NCBI GenBank assembly: GCA_030770545.1
Contig: CM061107.1
Coordinates: 1,452,001 to 1,516,000, forward strand
From: Macropodus opercularis
Lineage: Eukaryota; Chordata; Actinopteri; Anabantiformes; Osphronemidae
Reading direction: 5' to 3'
Length of the DNA stretch: 64,000 bases
Shown here: piece after piece, positions 61,473 to 64,000 of the stretch
Position numbering within the stretch: position 1 is the first letter of the stretch
How the letters are laid out: every line of letters starts with the position of its first letter
Made by a program: the position numbers and the translations under genes
Notes under the pieces: model-generated
Told to the model about the DNA's origin: nothing
Databases searched by the model: none
What the model saw: only the letters and a program-made list of their open reading frames with translations

Positions 61473-61799
61473 CGCACGCCCCCACCTCGCCCCCCACCCT
61501 GACCTCTGCGGAGCCGTTGGCCCCCTCAGGGAGGCGGAGGCTCACCTGGACGTCGCTTGTGTTATTCGAGTTTTCCAATTGGTCACCGTGGCCCTGACCC
61601 CAGTCCCACTCGCTGGCCACCCCCAGATCACCGGGGGGATCACAGGTCCTCCCCGCGGGTCTTTCCTGGAATCCCTGACCTGGAAGGGATCCAGGAGGCA
61701 TCCAGACCTGATGCCGAGCCGTCAGCAAACCCTAACTCCACCCTAACCCCAACGCTCCCCTCCACGTGGAGGAGCCGCGGCCTGTTCTTTTGGTCATGA

Positions 61800-63480
61800 A
61801 TCAAAGGTCACGACCTTAGAGAGAAGGAACGTAGCTCGACGGGTGAACCGAGAGCTTTGCCGTTTGGCTCGGCTCCTCCTTCACCGTCCGTCGGTCTAGC
61901 GCTCGTTCTCTCGCTGGTGAACGAGACCAAAAGATGCTTCGCTCCTCCACCCGGAGCAGGAAGCGTCTCTAACAACAACTAGCCGCCGTTTCCGGTCGGG
62001 ACGATGGCCTCAGACCTGGAGGAGCGATTCTCACACCAGCGGCAAACCCAGCAAAGAACGAATCGTTCCCCCTGAATCTGAGGTTGGACTGTTGGCCGAA
62101 CTCTCCTCAACCCTGACGCAGACTCTCCAGAAACGAGGGACTCGGAGGTGAAGCACTGAAAGAGATGCTACTGCTGTGCAATGCACTTGATGTGTGTTTC
62201 TACATTAGTGTGAGTGGAATGTTTTTACTGTGCTGTTCCTGGATGAAATGACTCTGAATACAAACAGGAACTAAGTCAGTTCATTACAACTGGTATTTGT
62301 GCAGCGACCTGAGGGGCAGCGTTTGCTAAGCACTGTGGGTAATAATCAGAGACGCCAGAAAAGGGCAAACACTGTGTATTGAATTATGGAGATGCACACA
62401 GTGATTGGAGTAAAGACACTACGTCTTAATCATACTGGGAAATTGAAAATGACTTGCTCCCAGCTAAGCTTTACACTTTGGAGCAACGGTAAATGTTTTT
62501 GTCTTGTCATAAAGTGAAGTTATTGTTTGACTCGTGTGCATGAGAAGTCAAACTACTGGTCAGTATTTAACCAAACAATGTAATTCAGTGACTCCACCCG
62601 TGAGCGTCTCCGTCCCGGCGTCTGTTTTGTCGAGGCCGACTAACAGTCCTCCTCCATGGCCTCTCCCGGAGGCGGCTCCCAGCGACCACCGGGTGGCGCT
62701 AACATGACGGCTCAGACCCCCTTTTCACCGGCGTGGCCATACGAGCGCGGTTGCGCCCAGCGACGCAACCCAAAGGCCGAACCCTGACCTCCGTCTGAGG
62801 TTTTCAGGTGCCTCGTGGTGACGTTTGATGTTGAGTCCGGTGTGAACAGGTGTTCTGTAGCCCAGGCAGAATGTAAGGACTGCACTGCAGGTGGCAGGCC
62901 CACGAACCAGCGAAGCAAATTCATCCAACTCAGTTCATTACCTCATTAACCAATGGAGCCCGTTCACAACTACCAGGTCACGATTCTGCTTTTAATCATA
63001 CTTCCAGATATTTACATCTGAGTCTGATGCAGAACTTAGCAGAGAGCACGTTCTGTCAGAACCCACTCGTGTTTCGTGTGAGTAAAAGTGCTGGAACATG
63101 TGACTGACAGGTCTGTTAGACCTTCAAACAATAAGCATGTAAAGGGAGCAACTGCTAGAGGTTACGGTCAAACCTGGAAAAGCATCACAAGCAAACACAC
63201 CTAACGTTTGGTGAAGCCACAGGCTGAATGCAGTTACTGTATTAGTGCACGTGTTAATATTCTGTTCACTTCAGTCTAGTAAGTGTATTACTGCTATAGT
63301 GTAGTTGAAGCGTGTGGGTTCAGACAAAGGTGCCGTCTTCTACGTTGTGTATCAGATGCAGGTGTTAATACCGGAAAATAAAAGTTAATTTGGAAATTGG
63401 AAGGTAAATGAACAAATACATAGCTATGGTTAAATTTAGATATGAATTTGGAATTTAAGCTTTGACCTCTCTGTTTAGTA
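61800..63480. other. No supported gene at right edge
   Basis: About 1.7 kb without recognisable coding sequence. A short ATG frame with a reasonable start context (62004, 24 codons) has no known counterpart. A CTCF-type motif lies at 62686-62700. Confidence 0.4.
62686..62700 (+). promoter_or_regulatory. CTCF-type binding motif (plus orientation)
   Basis: CCACCGGGTGGCGCT matches 14 of 15 positions of CCASYAGRKGGCRSY. Sequence match only. Confidence 0.4.
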
Positions 63481-63484
63481 ACCA

Positions 63485-63740
63485 ACAAACACAACCTACC
63501 AATAAAAACAACCCACTAACACAAACAAGCTACTAATATAAACAACCACTAATGTAAACATAACCTACTAATATAAACAACCCACTAACACAAACAAGCT
63601 ACTAATATAAACAACCACTAATGTAAACATAACCTACTAATATAAACATAAGCTACTAGTATAAACAACCCACTAAAACAAACAAGCTACTAATATAAAC
63701 AACCACTAATATAAACATAACCTACTAATATAAGCATAAT
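63485..63740. repeat. AT-rich tandem repeat, 69-88 bp unit
   Basis: Three copies of a unit starting CAACCCACTAA, at 63509, 63578 and 63666, made of shorter motifs such as CTACTAATATAAACA and CCACTAATGTAAACATAA. The first period is 69 bp; the second is 88 bp because of a 19-bp internal expansion. Strongly C/A-rich on the plus strand with almost no G. Confidence 0.9.
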
Positions 63741-64000
63741 AAATCCTAACAATAAAACACAACCTAACACTACTCTAACCTATTAATACAATCATGGAGA
63801 CTGACATTTAGCATCTCTCCATATTTCGGTACGAACTTCGTACATGTGACCTAACGTGGCTTGAGAAACCTTCACCTACAGCCTCTCCACTAACAACCAG
63901 ACTCTTCTGGACCAAACAGACCTACCAAACAGAGAGGTCCACCCACCCCTGGCCTCCACTCGCGTAGAGTACAGTCAGTACAACTCACCCCAGGAACCTC

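Noticed and set aside
62004..62078. 24-codon plus-strand ORF with good start context (MASDLEERFSHQ)
   Set aside because: Very short, no known counterpart and no evidence of transcription.

Overview
This is vertebrate nuclear DNA, almost certainly from a ray-finned (teleost) fish. Genes are split into short GT-AG exons with compact introns. The reconstructed proteins are close to full length and strongly similar to vertebrate SOCS3, PGS1, cytohesin-1, TIMP2, sideroflexin-2, ARL3 and TRIM8. All family assignments rest on comparison from memory; no database was searched. None of the coding is bacterial or viral, and no rRNA gene, CRISPR array or intact transposon was seen.

Layout from left to right: socs3b (minus, 1324-2856 including a predicted 5' UTR exon); pgs1 (plus, 10 coding exons, 5690-14362); cyth1 (minus, 12 coding exons plus a 3-nt microexon, 18228-25729); a 6-kb gene-poor interval; timp2 (minus, 5 exons, 31668-36632); sfxn2 (minus, 11 exons, 37709-39771) divergent from arl3 (plus, 6 exons, 41462-43157); a 6-kb gene-poor interval; trim8 (minus, 5 exons, 49020-54150). 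The rest (54.2-64 kb) holds a CpG-rich stretch, a weakly supported two-exon candidate on the plus strand, a 1.6-kb hairpin-rich minisatellite (about 59.7-61.3 kb) and an AT-rich tandem repeat at the right edge. Each exon chain was checked for splice dinucleotides and codon phase. The spliced lengths are about 217 (Socs3b), 544 (Pgs1), 399 (Cyth1), 220 (Timp2), 320 (Sfxn2), 182 (Arl3) and 584 (Trim8) residues.

The gene order joins two blocks that lie on different human chromosomes: SOCS3-PGS1-CYTH1-TIMP2 (17q25) and SFXN2-ARL3-TRIM8 (10q24). DNAH17 (between PGS1 and CYTH1 in human) and USP36 (between CYTH1 and TIMP2) are not visible. The gene products act in separate processes: cytokine feedback, cardiolipin precursor synthesis, ARF activation, matrix protease inhibition, mitochondrial serine transport, ciliary cargo release and ubiquitin ligation. 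There is no operon-like functional unit.

The most notable points are: a coding intron that separates the kinase-inhibitory segment of Socs3b from its SH2 domain; the 3-nt cytohesin microexon that switches a di-glycine to a tri-glycine PH domain; a phase-compatible alternative first exon for cyth1; CTCF-like motifs whose orientations would bracket the cyth1-arl3 interval; and the minisatellite in which each roughly 86-bp unit carries a 16-bp-stem inverted repeat.
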